From Lysinibacillus alkalisoli (GTDB taxonomy: Bacteria > Bacillota > Bacilli > Bacillales_A > Planococcaceae): a DNA stretch of 64,000 bases. Positions within the stretch are counted from its first letter, which is position 1. The number at the start of each line of letters is the position of its first letter. The translations under genes and the position numbers were made by a program. The notes beneath the pieces were generated by a model. The model saw only the letters and a program-made list of their open reading frames with translations, was not told the origin of the DNA and ran no database searches. The stretch spans positions 310,001-374,000 of the forward strand of contig NZ_BMJT01000001.1 in assembly GCF_014643595.1 (NCBI RefSeq), given 5' to 3'. Of this stretch, positions 17,824 through 26,583 are shown in pieces.

Positions 17824-18444
17824 GTGACATCTTTAAAGCAAAGCATCATTGACGCATCATTATCACTTTTTAAAGAACATGGGTATAATGGCGTTACCGT
17901 TAATCAAATTGTACAGCATGCAGGTACATCAAAAGGTGGATTTTATCACCACTTTACATCAAAGGATGAATTGCTCTATGAAATTCACGATGTTTTCATT
18001 TCTTATGTGCTCAAAAATGCCAAAACAGCATATCACGATTATCATACACCAATAACGCGTTTAGTCGCTATTTTACGTACTTTTACAGAGGTTTTTCATA
18101 CATACCAAGCACATATTATTGTGTTCTATGAGGAAAGCCAATCGTTATTAGGTGATGAGAGAACGCTAATTAAAGCAAAGCGTGATGAGTATCGCAAATT
18201 ATTGCAACGTGTGATTGAGGAAGGTCAAACTTGTGGTGACTTTAGAAAAGTTTTGCCGCCTATTATCGTTACGATGTCAATTACAGGTATGATTAACTGG
18301 ACGTATAAATGGTACAAACAAGATGGTACGTTAACGATGCAACAAATTACTGCGATATTTATAGATATGATTTTGCGAGGGATTGTAACTAAACAAGGGG
18401 AGCAAGAGGCAAGTTTATATTTTTTACATGAACCAGAGCTATAA
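17824..18444 (+). CDS. TetR family regulator of the leucine/isovaleryl-CoA operon
   Basis: A 206-residue TetR protein. The N-terminal HTH (about 5-50) includes VTVNQIVQHAGTSKGGFYHHF and SKDELLYEIHDVF; the C-terminal ligand domain resembles FadR/YsiA-type regulators. The start is uncertain: ATG 17806 has no Shine-Dalgarno sequence, whereas GTG 17824 follows TAGGA, so I use the GTG. It lies directly upstream of the acyl-CoA dehydrogenase gene, with a palindromic operator in the intervening 70 bp. It probably represses the operon and is released by an acyl-CoA intermediate; that ligand is inference. Confidence 0.86.
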   Translation: MTSLKQSIIDASLSLFKEHGYNGVTVNQIVQHAGTSKGGFYHHFTSKDELLYEIHDVFISYVLKNAKTAYHDYHTPITRLVAILRTFTEVFHTYQAHIIVFYEESQSLLGDERTLIKAKRDEYRKLLQRVIEEGQTCGDFRKVLPPIIVTMSITGMINWTYKWYKQDGTLTMQQITAIFIDMILRGIVTKQGEQEASLYFLHEPEL

Positions 18445-18475
18445 TTTAAACTTTGGTTTTAATTTTACACTAAAC

Positions 18476-18493
18476 AAACCGACTGGTCGGTTT
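18476..18493. promoter_or_regulatory. TetR-type operator upstream of the isovaleryl-CoA operon
   Basis: AAACCGAC-TG-GTCGGTTT: two perfect 8-bp arms around a 2-bp centre, 22 bp before the yngJ start. The ACCGAC/GTCGGT half-site is typical of TetR-family operators, and a TetR gene ends 32 bp upstream. Confidence 0.75.
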
Positions 18494-18514
18494 CAACACA
18501 AGGGGGACTTTATT

Positions 18515-19657
18515 ATGAACTTTGAATTAACAAAGGAACAAGAAATGATTCGCAACATGGTACGCGATTTTGCTGAGAAGGAAATTGCACCTTATGCTAG
18601 AGAAGTAGACAAATCTTCAACAATGCGCATTGAACATTTTCAAAAAATGGCGGAATTAGGTTTGATGGGCTTACCATTCCCTGAAAAATACGGTGGTGCA
18701 GGTGCAGATACGGTATCTTACGCCTTAGCTGTAGAAGAAATAGGTAGAGCATGTGGTGGCACAGGTTTGAGTTATGCAGCTGCTATTAGTTTAGGTGCAT
18801 CACCAATTTATTATTTTGGTACAGAAGAACAAAAACAAGAATGGTTAGTACCTTTAGCTAAAGGTGAAACATTGGGGTCATTTGGTCTCACAGAGCCTAA
18901 TGCGGGTTCAGATGCAGGAGGCACGCGTACAACGGCTATTGTTGATGGCGATGATTATGTAATTAATGGCGAAAAGTGTTGGATTACAAATGCAGGGCAT
19001 GCTAGGCAAATTATTGTAACAGCAGTGACAGGCAAACGAGCAGATGGTAAGAAAATTATCTCATCTATTATTGTGCCAACAGATGCAGAAGGTTTAACAA
19101 TTAATTGTAATTATGACAAAATGGGTGTACGTGGTTCTAATACATGTGAGATTGTATTACAAAATGTTCGCGTGCCACGTAGCAATCTATTAGGGGATGA
19201 AAAACGAGGGTTCTCACAATTTTTAAGTACGTTAGATGGGGGGCGTATTTCAATTGCAGCATTGTCTGTTGGGATTGCCCAGTCAGCATATGAGAAAGCA
19301 TTAAAGTTTGCACAAGAACGTGAGCAATTTGGTCAACCTATTTCCAAATTCCAAGCCATTCAATTTAAATTAGCGGATATGGCAATGGAAATTGAGCTTG
19401 CTCGTACATTAGTACACAAGGCAGCGTGGCTCAAAGATGCGGGCAAGCCATTTGGTAAAGAAGCAGCAATGGCTAAATTATTTGCATCAGAAATGGGCTT
19501 CCGCACATGTAATCAAGCGATTCAGATTCATGGTGGCTCTGGTTATATGGAAGAATACGATGTAGAACGTCATTTGAGAGATGTAAAATTAATGGAAATT
19601 GGTGAAGGGACTTCTGAGATTCAGCGCCTTGTGATTTCACGCTTAATTGGTTGCTAG
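18515..19657 (+). CDS. yngJ: Acyl-CoA dehydrogenase, probable isovaleryl-CoA dehydrogenase (YngJ-like)
   Basis: FAD enzyme oxidising a short/branched acyl-CoA to the 2-enoyl-CoA, feeding electrons to ETF. The 380-residue protein has the signature stretches GSFGLTEPNAGSDAGG and YMEEYDVERHLRDVK, and the C-terminal IGEGTSEIQRLVI region bearing the usual catalytic-Glu segment. Start at ATG 18515 (AGGGGG upstream); the in-frame ATG at 18428 overlaps the tetR end and would read through the operator. As first gene of an operon that also encodes methylcrotonyl-CoA carboxylase, hydratase and HMG-CoA lyase, isovaleryl-CoA is the likely substrate, matching B. subtilis yngJ. Confidence 0.9.
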   Translation: MNFELTKEQEMIRNMVRDFAEKEIAPYAREVDKSSTMRIEHFQKMAELGLMGLPFPEKYGGAGADTVSYALAVEEIGRACGGTGLSYAAAISLGASPIYYFGTEEQKQEWLVPLAKGETLGSFGLTEPNAGSDAGGTRTTAIVDGDDYVINGEKCWITNAGHARQIIVTAVTGKRADGKKIISSIIVPTDAEGLTINCNYDKMGVRGSNTCEIVLQNVRVPRSNLLGDEKRGFSQFLSTLDGGRISIAALSVGIAQSAYEKALKFAQEREQFGQPISKFQAIQFKLADMAMEIELARTLVHKAAWLKDAGKPFGKEAAMAKLFASEMGFRTCNQAIQIHGGSGYMEEYDVERHLRDVKLMEIGEGTSEIQRLVISRLIGC

Positions 19658-19693
19658 TACTTTAGTGAATGTAAAATCATAAGGAGGGTTTGC

Positions 19694-21325
19694 ATGGCAG
19701 AACTTGTACAAAAGACAATTGGACAATTGTTAAAGGAGCAAAGTAGTAAATATGCAAAACACGAAGCAGTAGTTTATCCAGACCGAGATTTACGTATGAC
19801 TTATGAGCAATTTTACGAGAAGTGTCGCACAGTAGCTAAAGGTTTAATGGCATTGGGGATTGAAAAAGGCGAGAATATTGCCGTATGGACAACAAATATT
19901 CCAGAGTGGGTACAGTTACAATTTGCTTCAGGCTTAATGGGAGCACCAATCGTAACAGTTAATACAAATTATCGACAAAGTGAATTAGAGTATTTGCTAA
20001 AACAGTCGGATACTACAACATTAATTTTAATGAGTCAATATCGCGACCACTCTTTTATTGAGACCGTGCAAGCCATTTGTCCAGAACTTGTTAATCATAA
20101 AGGTGAGTTACATTGTGAGCGTCTACCACATTTAAAACGAGTTATTTTAATTGATGGCACTGCAACAGGTGCCTTGACATGGCAAGATGTTTTGCAAGGG
20201 GCAGCCAAAATTAGCGATGAAGCATTGGATGACAGGCACGCGACGTTAACACCAGATGATGTGATTAACATACAATATACATCCGGTACGACAGGGTTTC
20301 CAAAAGGTGTGATGTTAACACACAGCAATCTTGTTAATAATGCAATTAATATTGCAGAGTGTATGCGTTTAACGGATGAAGATCGCCTTTGTATTCCAGT
20401 GCCATTTTTCCACTGTTTTGGCTGCGTTATTGGGACATTAGCTATTGTATCAGTGGGAGGTACTATGGTACCTGTACAAGAATTTTCACCAGATGCGGTG
20501 TTAGCAGCGATTGAAAAAGAGCGTTGTACAGCTGTTCATGGTGTGCCTACCATGTTTATTAGTAAATTAAATTCACCGAATTTTGAGAAATATGATGTTA
20601 GTACACTTCGTACAGGGGTAATGGCAGGTTCTACTTGCCCAGTGGAGGTAATGAAGGCAGTTATTGATAAAATGGGCATGACGGATATCACCATTTGTTA
20701 TGGACAGACAGAATCGTCACCTGTAATTACTCAAACAAGAGTAGACGATGACTTTACTGCTAAAGTGGAGACGGTAGGTAGAGCACTAGCTAATGTGGAA
20801 GTAAAGATTGTTCATCCCGGCACAGATCAAGAAGTAGCACCTAATGAACAGGGGGAACTTTGCACAAGAGGCTATCATGTTATGAAAGGTTATTATAATA
20901 ACGAGGAAGAAACAAATAATGTCATTGATGCAGAAGGTTGGTTGCATACAGGTGACTTAGCTACCATGGATGAAAATGGATTTGTACGTGTGACAGGGCG
21001 CTTAAAAGATATGATTATTCGTGGTGGTGAAAATATTTACCCTCGAGAGATTGAAGAGTTTTTGTATACACATCCAAAGATATTTGACGTACAAGTAGCG
21101 GGTGTACCCGATGTAAAGTATGGTGAAGAAGTTGTAGCATGGATTATTGTGCACGAAAATGTTGTATTAACAGAAGAGGAAGTACGTGAATTTTGTAAGG
21201 GACAAATTTCTCGACATAAAATCCCTCGTTATATCCATTTCTTAACAGAATATCCGATGACAGCTTCAGGCAAAATACAAAAATTTAAATTGCGTGAAGA
21301 TTTTATTTCAAATCATTTGGGGTGA
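19694..21325 (+). CDS. yngI: AMP-binding acyl-CoA synthetase (YngI-like)
   Basis: A 543-residue ANL-superfamily acyl-CoA ligase. The P-loop motif YTSGTTGFPKGVMLTH (about 195-210), the A5-type ICYGQTESSP, the GWLHTGDLA hinge region and the C-terminal catalytic Lys in TASGKIQKFKLRE are all intact. B. subtilis has the same gene (yngI) at the same operon position. The substrate is unresolved: isovalerate/branched fatty acid activation or acetoacetyl-CoA synthesis both make sense beside leucine degradation. AAGGAGGG precedes the ATG. Confidence 0.9.
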   Translation: MAELVQKTIGQLLKEQSSKYAKHEAVVYPDRDLRMTYEQFYEKCRTVAKGLMALGIEKGENIAVWTTNIPEWVQLQFASGLMGAPIVTVNTNYRQSELEYLLKQSDTTTLILMSQYRDHSFIETVQAICPELVNHKGELHCERLPHLKRVILIDGTATGALTWQDVLQGAAKISDEALDDRHATLTPDDVINIQYTSGTTGFPKGVMLTHSNLVNNAINIAECMRLTDEDRLCIPVPFFHCFGCVIGTLAIVSVGGTMVPVQEFSPDAVLAAIEKERCTAVHGVPTMFISKLNSPNFEKYDVSTLRTGVMAGSTCPVEVMKAVIDKMGMTDITICYGQTESSPVITQTRVDDDFTAKVETVGRALANVEVKIVHPGTDQEVAPNEQGELCTRGYHVMKGYYNNEEETNNVIDAEGWLHTGDLATMDENGFVRVTGRLKDMIIRGGENIYPREIEEFLYTHPKIFDVQVAGVPDVKYGEEVVAWIIVHENVVLTEEEVREFCKGQISRHKIPRYIHFLTEYPMTASGKIQKFKLREDFISNHLG

Positions 21326-21329
21326 TCAT

Positions 21330-22673
21330 ATGTTTAAAAAAGTACTGATTGCAAATCGTGGTGAGATTGCACGCCGTATTATACGTACTTGTAATCGTTT
21401 AAATATAGCAACAGTAGCCGTTTATTCTGAGGCAGATGCTGATGCATTGCATGTACAAGAAGCAACGGAGGCGTATTGTATTGGCAAGCCACCTGTTGCA
21501 CAAAGCTATTTGAATATTGGGAAAATAATAGAGGTAGCACAAAAAAGCGGTGCGGAAGCGATACATCCAGGCTATGGTTTGTTATCAGAGAATGCAAACT
21601 TTGCTAAGGCTTGTGAGGAGGCGGGGCTCCAATTTATTGGGCCTAGTGCACAAGTAATGCAAACAATGGGAAGTAAATTAGAGGCTAGAAAAACGATGAA
21701 AGCTGCGGGTGTACCTATTGTAGAAGGTGTTGAAACAGCGATTGAAAATGCTGAGGAGGCAAAAAAGATTGCACAAAATATTGGCTATCCCATTATGCTA
21801 AAGGCTTCAGCAGGTGGCGGTGGCATTGGTATGCAACTTGTTGAAGATGAAAAAGATTTAACACAAGCATTTGAGAGTAATCAAAAGCGAGCAGCTAGCT
21901 TTTTTGGAGAAGGCACGATGTATATGGAGCGTTATATTGCCGAAGCGCATCATATTGAGGTGCAAATCATTGCTGACAAACATGGTAATATTGTGCCTTT
22001 ATTTGAAAGGGAATGTTCTATACAGCGCCGTAATCAAAAGGTAGTTGAGGAGGCGCCATCGCCATCTATCTCTGAAAAAACGCGAAACAATATGTTGCAA
22101 GCCTCAGCACAAGCTGCTAAACATATTGGCTATGTTAATGCAGGTACAATTGAATATTTAGTAGACGATAATGAAAATTTCTATTTTCTAGAGATGAATA
22201 CACGCTTACAAGTTGAACACCCTGTGACAGAAGAAATTACAGGACTAGACTTAGTTGAAGCCCAATTGCTAGTAGCAGCTGGAGAGGCACTACCATTTAC
22301 AGCTGAAACTGTGAAAAAAACGGGGCATGCGATTGAGGTTAGAATCTATGCAGAGAACCCTAAAAACTTTTTCCCATCGCCAGGTACTATCACGCAGTGG
22401 TTATTACCAGAGGGAGAGGGAATACGTAATGAGAGTGGCGTAATGGCTAACAGTGTTGTCACACCATTTTACGACCCAATGATTAGTAAATTAATTGCTT
22501 ATGGTACAACACGTCATGAGGCTATTCAACGTTTAACACGAGCATTAGATGATTTTGTTGTAGAAGGCATTCAGACAAATATTCCTATGTTACAGCAAAT
22601 TATGCAAACAGAAGCATTTATTAAAGGAGAGACAACAACAAAGTTTGTTGAATATTATTATCAACCACAATGA
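21330..22673 (+). CDS. yngH: Biotin carboxylase subunit of methylcrotonyl-CoA (acyl-CoA) carboxylase
   Basis: A 447-residue ATP-grasp biotin carboxylase. The N-terminus KKVLIANRGEIARRII, the glycine-rich loop KASAGGGGIGM, and the catalytic EMNTRLQVEHPVTE stretch are complete. Length equals stand-alone AccC-type subunits, with the carrier encoded separately just downstream. Start at ATG 21330 (GGGGTGA upstream), four bases after the yngI stop. Gene order with the carrier and carboxyltransferase identifies it as the 3-methylcrotonyl-CoA carboxylase alpha part rather than acetyl-CoA carboxylase. Confidence 0.92.
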   Translation: MFKKVLIANRGEIARRIIRTCNRLNIATVAVYSEADADALHVQEATEAYCIGKPPVAQSYLNIGKIIEVAQKSGAEAIHPGYGLLSENANFAKACEEAGLQFIGPSAQVMQTMGSKLEARKTMKAAGVPIVEGVETAIENAEEAKKIAQNIGYPIMLKASAGGGGIGMQLVEDEKDLTQAFESNQKRAASFFGEGTMYMERYIAEAHHIEVQIIADKHGNIVPLFERECSIQRRNQKVVEEAPSPSISEKTRNNMLQASAQAAKHIGYVNAGTIEYLVDDNENFYFLEMNTRLQVEHPVTEEITGLDLVEAQLLVAAGEALPFTAETVKKTGHAIEVRIYAENPKNFFPSPGTITQWLLPEGEGIRNESGVMANSVVTPFYDPMISKLIAYGTTRHEAIQRLTRALDDFVVEGIQTNIPMLQQIMQTEAFIKGETTTKFVEYYYQPQ

Positions 22674-22685
22674 GGAGTGAACGTC

Positions 22686-22898
22686 ATGACAATGGTAAAA
22701 GCAAGTATGGCAGGTACAGTATGGAAAGTGTTAGTAGCAGAGGGGGATAAAGTGAATGCAGGGCAAGATGTAGCCATTTTAGAATCTATGAAAATGGAAA
22801 TACCTATTGCTGCAGAAGAAGATGGTGTAGTAACGAAAGTCATTGCAAATGAAGGTGACTTCATTAATGTAGATGACGATCTGATTGAATTAGGATAG
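22686..22898 (+). CDS. yngHB: Biotin/lipoyl carrier protein of the acyl-CoA carboxylase
   Basis: A 70-residue minimal biotinyl domain with the biotinylation site in ESMKMEI (the Lys between the two Met), flanked by the usual hammerhead strands (MAGTVWKVLVAEGDKVNAGQ). Start at ATG 22686, with GAGGAG 8 bp upstream; the in-frame GTG at 22677 is part of that ribosome binding site. It shuttles CO2 between the carboxylase before it and the carboxyltransferase YngE. A separate single-domain carrier is the arrangement in B. subtilis yngHB. Confidence 0.93.
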   Translation: MTMVKASMAGTVWKVLVAEGDKVNAGQDVAILESMKMEIPIAAEEDGVVTKVIANEGDFINVDDDLIELG

Positions 22899-22908
22899 GG
22901 GGATTATA

Positions 22909-23811
22909 ATGAAGTTGCCAAAGAAGGTAGTCATTAAAGAAGTTGGTCCACGAGACGGATTACAAAATGAAAAAGTGCAGATCGAAACGAGTGATAAAGT
23001 ATCATTTATCAATTTGTTGAGTGATACAGGGCTTTCTTATATTGAGGTAACTTCATTTGTACACCCTAAGTGGATTCCTCAATTGAGTGATGCATTTGAA
23101 GTAATGCAACAAATTAAACGTCAACAAGACGTTACATATGCAGCGCTCATTCCGAATATGCAAGGACTGGAAAGAGCATTACAGGTGGGCATTGACGAGG
23201 CAAATGTTTTTATGTCGGCAAGTGAGAGTCATAATAAAAATAATATTAATAAAACCATTGTAGATACTTACCCCGTCCTGAATGAAGTGGTACGCCATGC
23301 GAAACAGCAACAGTTAACAGTACGTGGATACGTATCAACAGTATTAGGATGCCCATATGAAGGTGATGTATCACCACAGCAAGTGCTAGATGTTGTGCAT
23401 CGTTTATTTGATATGGGTGTGGATGAGATTTCGTTAGGTGACACAATTGGTGTAGGTGTACCTAATGAAGTAGAACGTTTATTAGAGGTGTTATTAAAAT
23501 CATATAAGCCACACCAATTTGCTATGCACTTTCATGATACAAGAGGTACAGCAATCGCTAACATCATAAAGTCTATGGAAATGGGTATTACCATTTTTGA
23601 TAGTGCAGTAGGTGGTTTAGGAGGTTGTCCCTATGCTAAAGGTGCTTCTGGTAATGTGGCAACAGAAGATGTGTTATACACATTAAATAAAATGGGCATT
23701 ACAACGAATGTTTCATTAGAGCGCTTACTACAAGCGGCTCAATATATCGAACATAAAATTAATCGTACGGTGAATTCTAAACAAATGGCGATTTTAAGGG
23801 GTGAGGACTAA
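22909..23811 (+). CDS. yngG: Hydroxymethylglutaryl-CoA lyase
   Basis: Cleaves HMG-CoA to acetoacetate and acetyl-CoA, the last step of leucine breakdown. The 300-residue TIM-barrel protein has the N-terminal GPRDGLQNEK motif (catalytic Arg, metal Asp), metal-binding HFHDTRG, and the signature GLGGCPYAKGASGN with the catalytic Cys. It abuts yngF, with stop and start adjacent (23809-23814). All family residues are in place; confidence is high. Confidence 0.95.
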   Translation: MKLPKKVVIKEVGPRDGLQNEKVQIETSDKVSFINLLSDTGLSYIEVTSFVHPKWIPQLSDAFEVMQQIKRQQDVTYAALIPNMQGLERALQVGIDEANVFMSASESHNKNNINKTIVDTYPVLNEVVRHAKQQQLTVRGYVSTVLGCPYEGDVSPQQVLDVVHRLFDMGVDEISLGDTIGVGVPNEVERLLEVLLKSYKPHQFAMHFHDTRGTAIANIIKSMEMGITIFDSAVGGLGGCPYAKGASGNVATEDVLYTLNKMGITTNVSLERLLQAAQYIEHKINRTVNSKQMAILRGED

Positions 23812-24582
23812 ATGTCACTTGTTACGTTACAAACACAATTTGGTGTAGGAACAATTACGTTAAATCGTCCTGAAGCAGCAAATGCGATGTCGATTTCGCT
23901 CTTGCAAACATTGAGTGAAATATTACAAATGGTTAGTCAGCGTCAAGATATTTATGTCGTGATTTTAACAGCATCAGGTGACAAAGCTTTCTGTGCAGGT
24001 GCAGATTTAAAAGAGCGAAAAGGGATGACTGAACAAGAAGTGAAACGAGCAGTTCGCTTGATTGGTGCAACAGTGAATCAAGTTGAGCAACTGCCACAGC
24101 CTGTAATTGCGGCAATAAATGGGGTTGCTTTTGGTGGAGGTTTAGAGTTGGCACTCGCTTGTGATATTAGAGTGGCAAGTGAACAAGCGAAGATGGGATT
24201 AACAGAAACCTCTCTTGCTATTATCCCTGGTGCAGGTGGTACACAGCGTCTACCAAGATTAATTGGAATTGCCAAAGCGAAAGAATACATCTACACAGCG
24301 AGACGTTTAACAGCTCAACAGGCATTACAAGCTGGTATTGTTACACATTTATTTAGCGATGTTTACCAAGGGGCACAGCAAATCGCAAAAGAAATCGCAA
24401 AACAGGGCCCACTTGCACTTCAACAAGCTAAAAAGGCAATGAATACAGGGAGCGAGGTTGATTTGCAAACTGGTTTAGCCATTGAGGCATTGGCTTATGA
24501 TGCATTGATACCTACACGAGATCGTTTAGAAGGCTTACAAGCTTTTGCAGAAAAAAGAACGCCCCATTACAAAGGGGAATAA
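23812..24582 (+). CDS. yngF: Enoyl-CoA hydratase, probable methylglutaconyl-CoA hydratase
   Basis: A 256-residue crotonase-fold protein. The oxyanion-hole stretch CAGADLKERKGM and the second loop AINGVAFGGGLELALACDIR are present, and the two catalytic-type acids are visible (ALTETSLAIIPGAGGTQ region: GLTETSLAIIPGAGG). It begins immediately after the yngG stop, so translation is probably coupled through the shared GGGGTGAGGA. In the leucine operon it should hydrate 3-methylglutaconyl-CoA to HMG-CoA. Confidence 0.92.
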   Translation: MSLVTLQTQFGVGTITLNRPEAANAMSISLLQTLSEILQMVSQRQDIYVVILTASGDKAFCAGADLKERKGMTEQEVKRAVRLIGATVNQVEQLPQPVIAAINGVAFGGGLELALACDIRVASEQAKMGLTETSLAIIPGAGGTQRLPRLIGIAKAKEYIYTARRLTAQQALQAGIVTHLFSDVYQGAQQIAKEIAKQGPLALQQAKKAMNTGSEVDLQTGLAIEALAYDALIPTRDRLEGLQAFAEKRTPHYKGE

Positions 24583-24600
24583 TATGGGGAGGAATGACAA

Positions 24601-26115
24601 ATGAGCGAAACAATGAAAGATAAAATTTTACAAGGTGGTCAACCTAAATATCACGAAAAAAATAAGGCACAAGGTAAATTATTTGCACGCGAACGTCTAG
24701 CCTTGTTATTAGATGACGGTTTACAGTCAGAAGATGGTTTATACGCGAATGCTTTAGCAGGAGATTTACCAGCAGATGGCGTTATCACAGGCATTGGTAA
24801 AGTAAATGGGCAAACTGTCTGTGTGTTAGCGAATGATTCGACGATTAAAGCAGGATCATGGGGGAAACGCACAGTTGAAAAGATGATTCGTATTCAAGAA
24901 ACAGCTGAGAAATTACGTTGCCCAATGTTATATTTAGTTGACTCGGCGGGAGCTAGAATTACAGACCAACTTGAAATGTTCCCAGGGCGACGCGGAGCGG
25001 GCCGTATTTTTTATAATCAGGTAAAGATGAGCGGTCGAGTACCACAAATTTGTTTGTTGTTTGGTCCATCTGCAGCGGGTGGCGCTTATATTCCTGCTTT
25101 TTGTGATATTGTTGTAATGGTTGAAGGAAATGCTTCTATGTATTTAGGTTCTCCTCGAATGGCGGAAATGGTAATTGGTGAAAAAGTAGATTTAGAGACG
25201 ATGGGTGGTGCTAAGATGCATTGTTCTGTGTCGGGTTGTGGTGATGTATTAGCTAAAACCGAAGAGGACGCCATTGCCTATACACGCAAATATTTAAGCT
25301 ACTTCCCAAGTAATTATACAGAGCGCAGTCCAGTAGAAGCACCTAAGCCACCAGCAACGTTTGAAAAATCCATTGCTGATTTGATTCCTCAAAATCAAAA
25401 TGTACCTTTTAATATGTATGATTTAATTGATCGTTTAATTGACGAAGATAGTTTTTGTGAAGTGAAAAAGTTATTTGCGCCAGAGCTTATTACGGGGTTA
25501 GGGCGTATTGATGGGCAACCGATTGGGATTATTGCTAATCAGCCAAGAGTAAAAGGTGGCGTATTATTTCATGATTCAGCAGATAAAGCAGCTAAGTTTA
25601 TCTCACTTTGCGATGCTTTTAATATTCCGTTAGTCTTTTTAGCCGATGTACCAGGATTTATGATTGGTACACAAGTCGAGAAGGTAGGTATCATTCGACA
25701 CGGTGCCAAAATGATTTTTGCGATGAGTGAGGCAACGGTACCTAAATTAACTGTAATTGTACGTAAAGCATATGGAGCTGGCTTATATGCAATGGCTGGG
25801 CCTGCATTCGAACCAGATTGCTGTATTGCTTTATCCAATGCTCAAATTGCAGTGATGGGACCTGAAGCCGCAGTAAATGCCGTGTATGCTAATAAAATTG
25901 CCGAATTACCCGAAGAAGAACGCACAGCCTTTATCAATGAAAAGCGCAAAGAATATCAAGAAGAAATTGATATTTACCGTTTGGCTTCGGAGTTAATTGT
26001 AGATGATGTAATTGAGCCTAATGAGTTACGCCAAGCGTTAGCTACAAGGCTTCCCCTCTATATGTCTAAATATGTGACATTCACAGACCGTAAACATGGT
26101 GTAAATCCAGTATAA
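24601..26115 (+). CDS. yngE: Methylcrotonyl-CoA (acyl-CoA) carboxylase carboxyltransferase subunit
   Basis: A 504-residue carboxyltransferase with two crotonase-like halves (about 20-260 and 270-500). The acyl-CoA binding loop GPSAAGGAYIPAFCD lies in the first half. In the second half, FLADVPGFMIGTQVEKVGIIRHGAKM contains the biotin-binding oxyanion glycine loop, followed by RKAYGAGLYAMAG. It pairs with YngH and the biotin carrier upstream to carboxylate 3-methylcrotonyl-CoA. Last gene of the operon, followed by a strong terminator. Confidence 0.93.
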   Translation: MSETMKDKILQGGQPKYHEKNKAQGKLFARERLALLLDDGLQSEDGLYANALAGDLPADGVITGIGKVNGQTVCVLANDSTIKAGSWGKRTVEKMIRIQETAEKLRCPMLYLVDSAGARITDQLEMFPGRRGAGRIFYNQVKMSGRVPQICLLFGPSAAGGAYIPAFCDIVVMVEGNASMYLGSPRMAEMVIGEKVDLETMGGAKMHCSVSGCGDVLAKTEEDAIAYTRKYLSYFPSNYTERSPVEAPKPPATFEKSIADLIPQNQNVPFNMYDLIDRLIDEDSFCEVKKLFAPELITGLGRIDGQPIGIIANQPRVKGGVLFHDSADKAAKFISLCDAFNIPLVFLADVPGFMIGTQVEKVGIIRHGAKMIFAMSEATVPKLTVIVRKAYGAGLYAMAGPAFEPDCCIALSNAQIAVMGPEAAVNAVYANKIAELPEEERTAFINEKRKEYQEEIDIYRLASELIVDDVIEPNELRQALATRLPLYMSKYVTFTDRKHGVNPV

Positions 26116-26123
26116 AATAAAAA

Positions 26124-26163
26124 AACAGCTTACAAGAATAAAATCTTGTAAGCTGTTTTTTTA
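26124..26163 (+). terminator. Terminator of the leucine-degradation operon
   Basis: 13-bp perfect stem (26125-26137 and 26144-26156, loop ATAAAA) followed by eight T. Confidence 0.92.
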
Positions 26164-26583
26164 TTTTTAGGTCATTTTACATCAACTTTTTTGCATAATC
26201 ATACGTCTAATAGCATTTTATTTTTAGTGTAGTCACAAATGTGAACTAATCTTATCTATAGTAAGTAAATATGTTTTAAAATACGAGTGAATTCAAGAGG
26301 GGAATTTGAAGATAAAATTTCTTGTATAAAAAACTGAATATAAAGTAATGATATCAAATTTATAACTATCAGCCTATTTTTTTAATGATAAAAGCAATGT
26401 TGTCAGTCGACCGTCATCACAATGAAAAATAAGGCCTAGCATAAACGATTCGATTTTTGTGAAGATGGTTTGAATTACTATCTTTTGGATAAAAAATAAT
26501 GTCATTATGATAGAGGGGTAATAAAAAATACTCTATAGAACAAAAAAATAGTATCTGATAAGAAGGGAAGGATGTGAAAGATT
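26164..26583. other. Long AT-rich leader/upstream region of the first adhesin gene
   Basis: 420 bases without a gene. I see no known riboswitch or RNA gene. It should hold the adhesin promoter and any regulator sites, but I could not pick a unique promoter. The only strong signal is the ribosome binding site AAGGGAAGGATG close to 26575. Confidence 0.5.

Noticed and set aside
24078-24290. Small minus-strand frames in the leucine operon
   Set aside because: Antisense to well-supported genes; no start signals.
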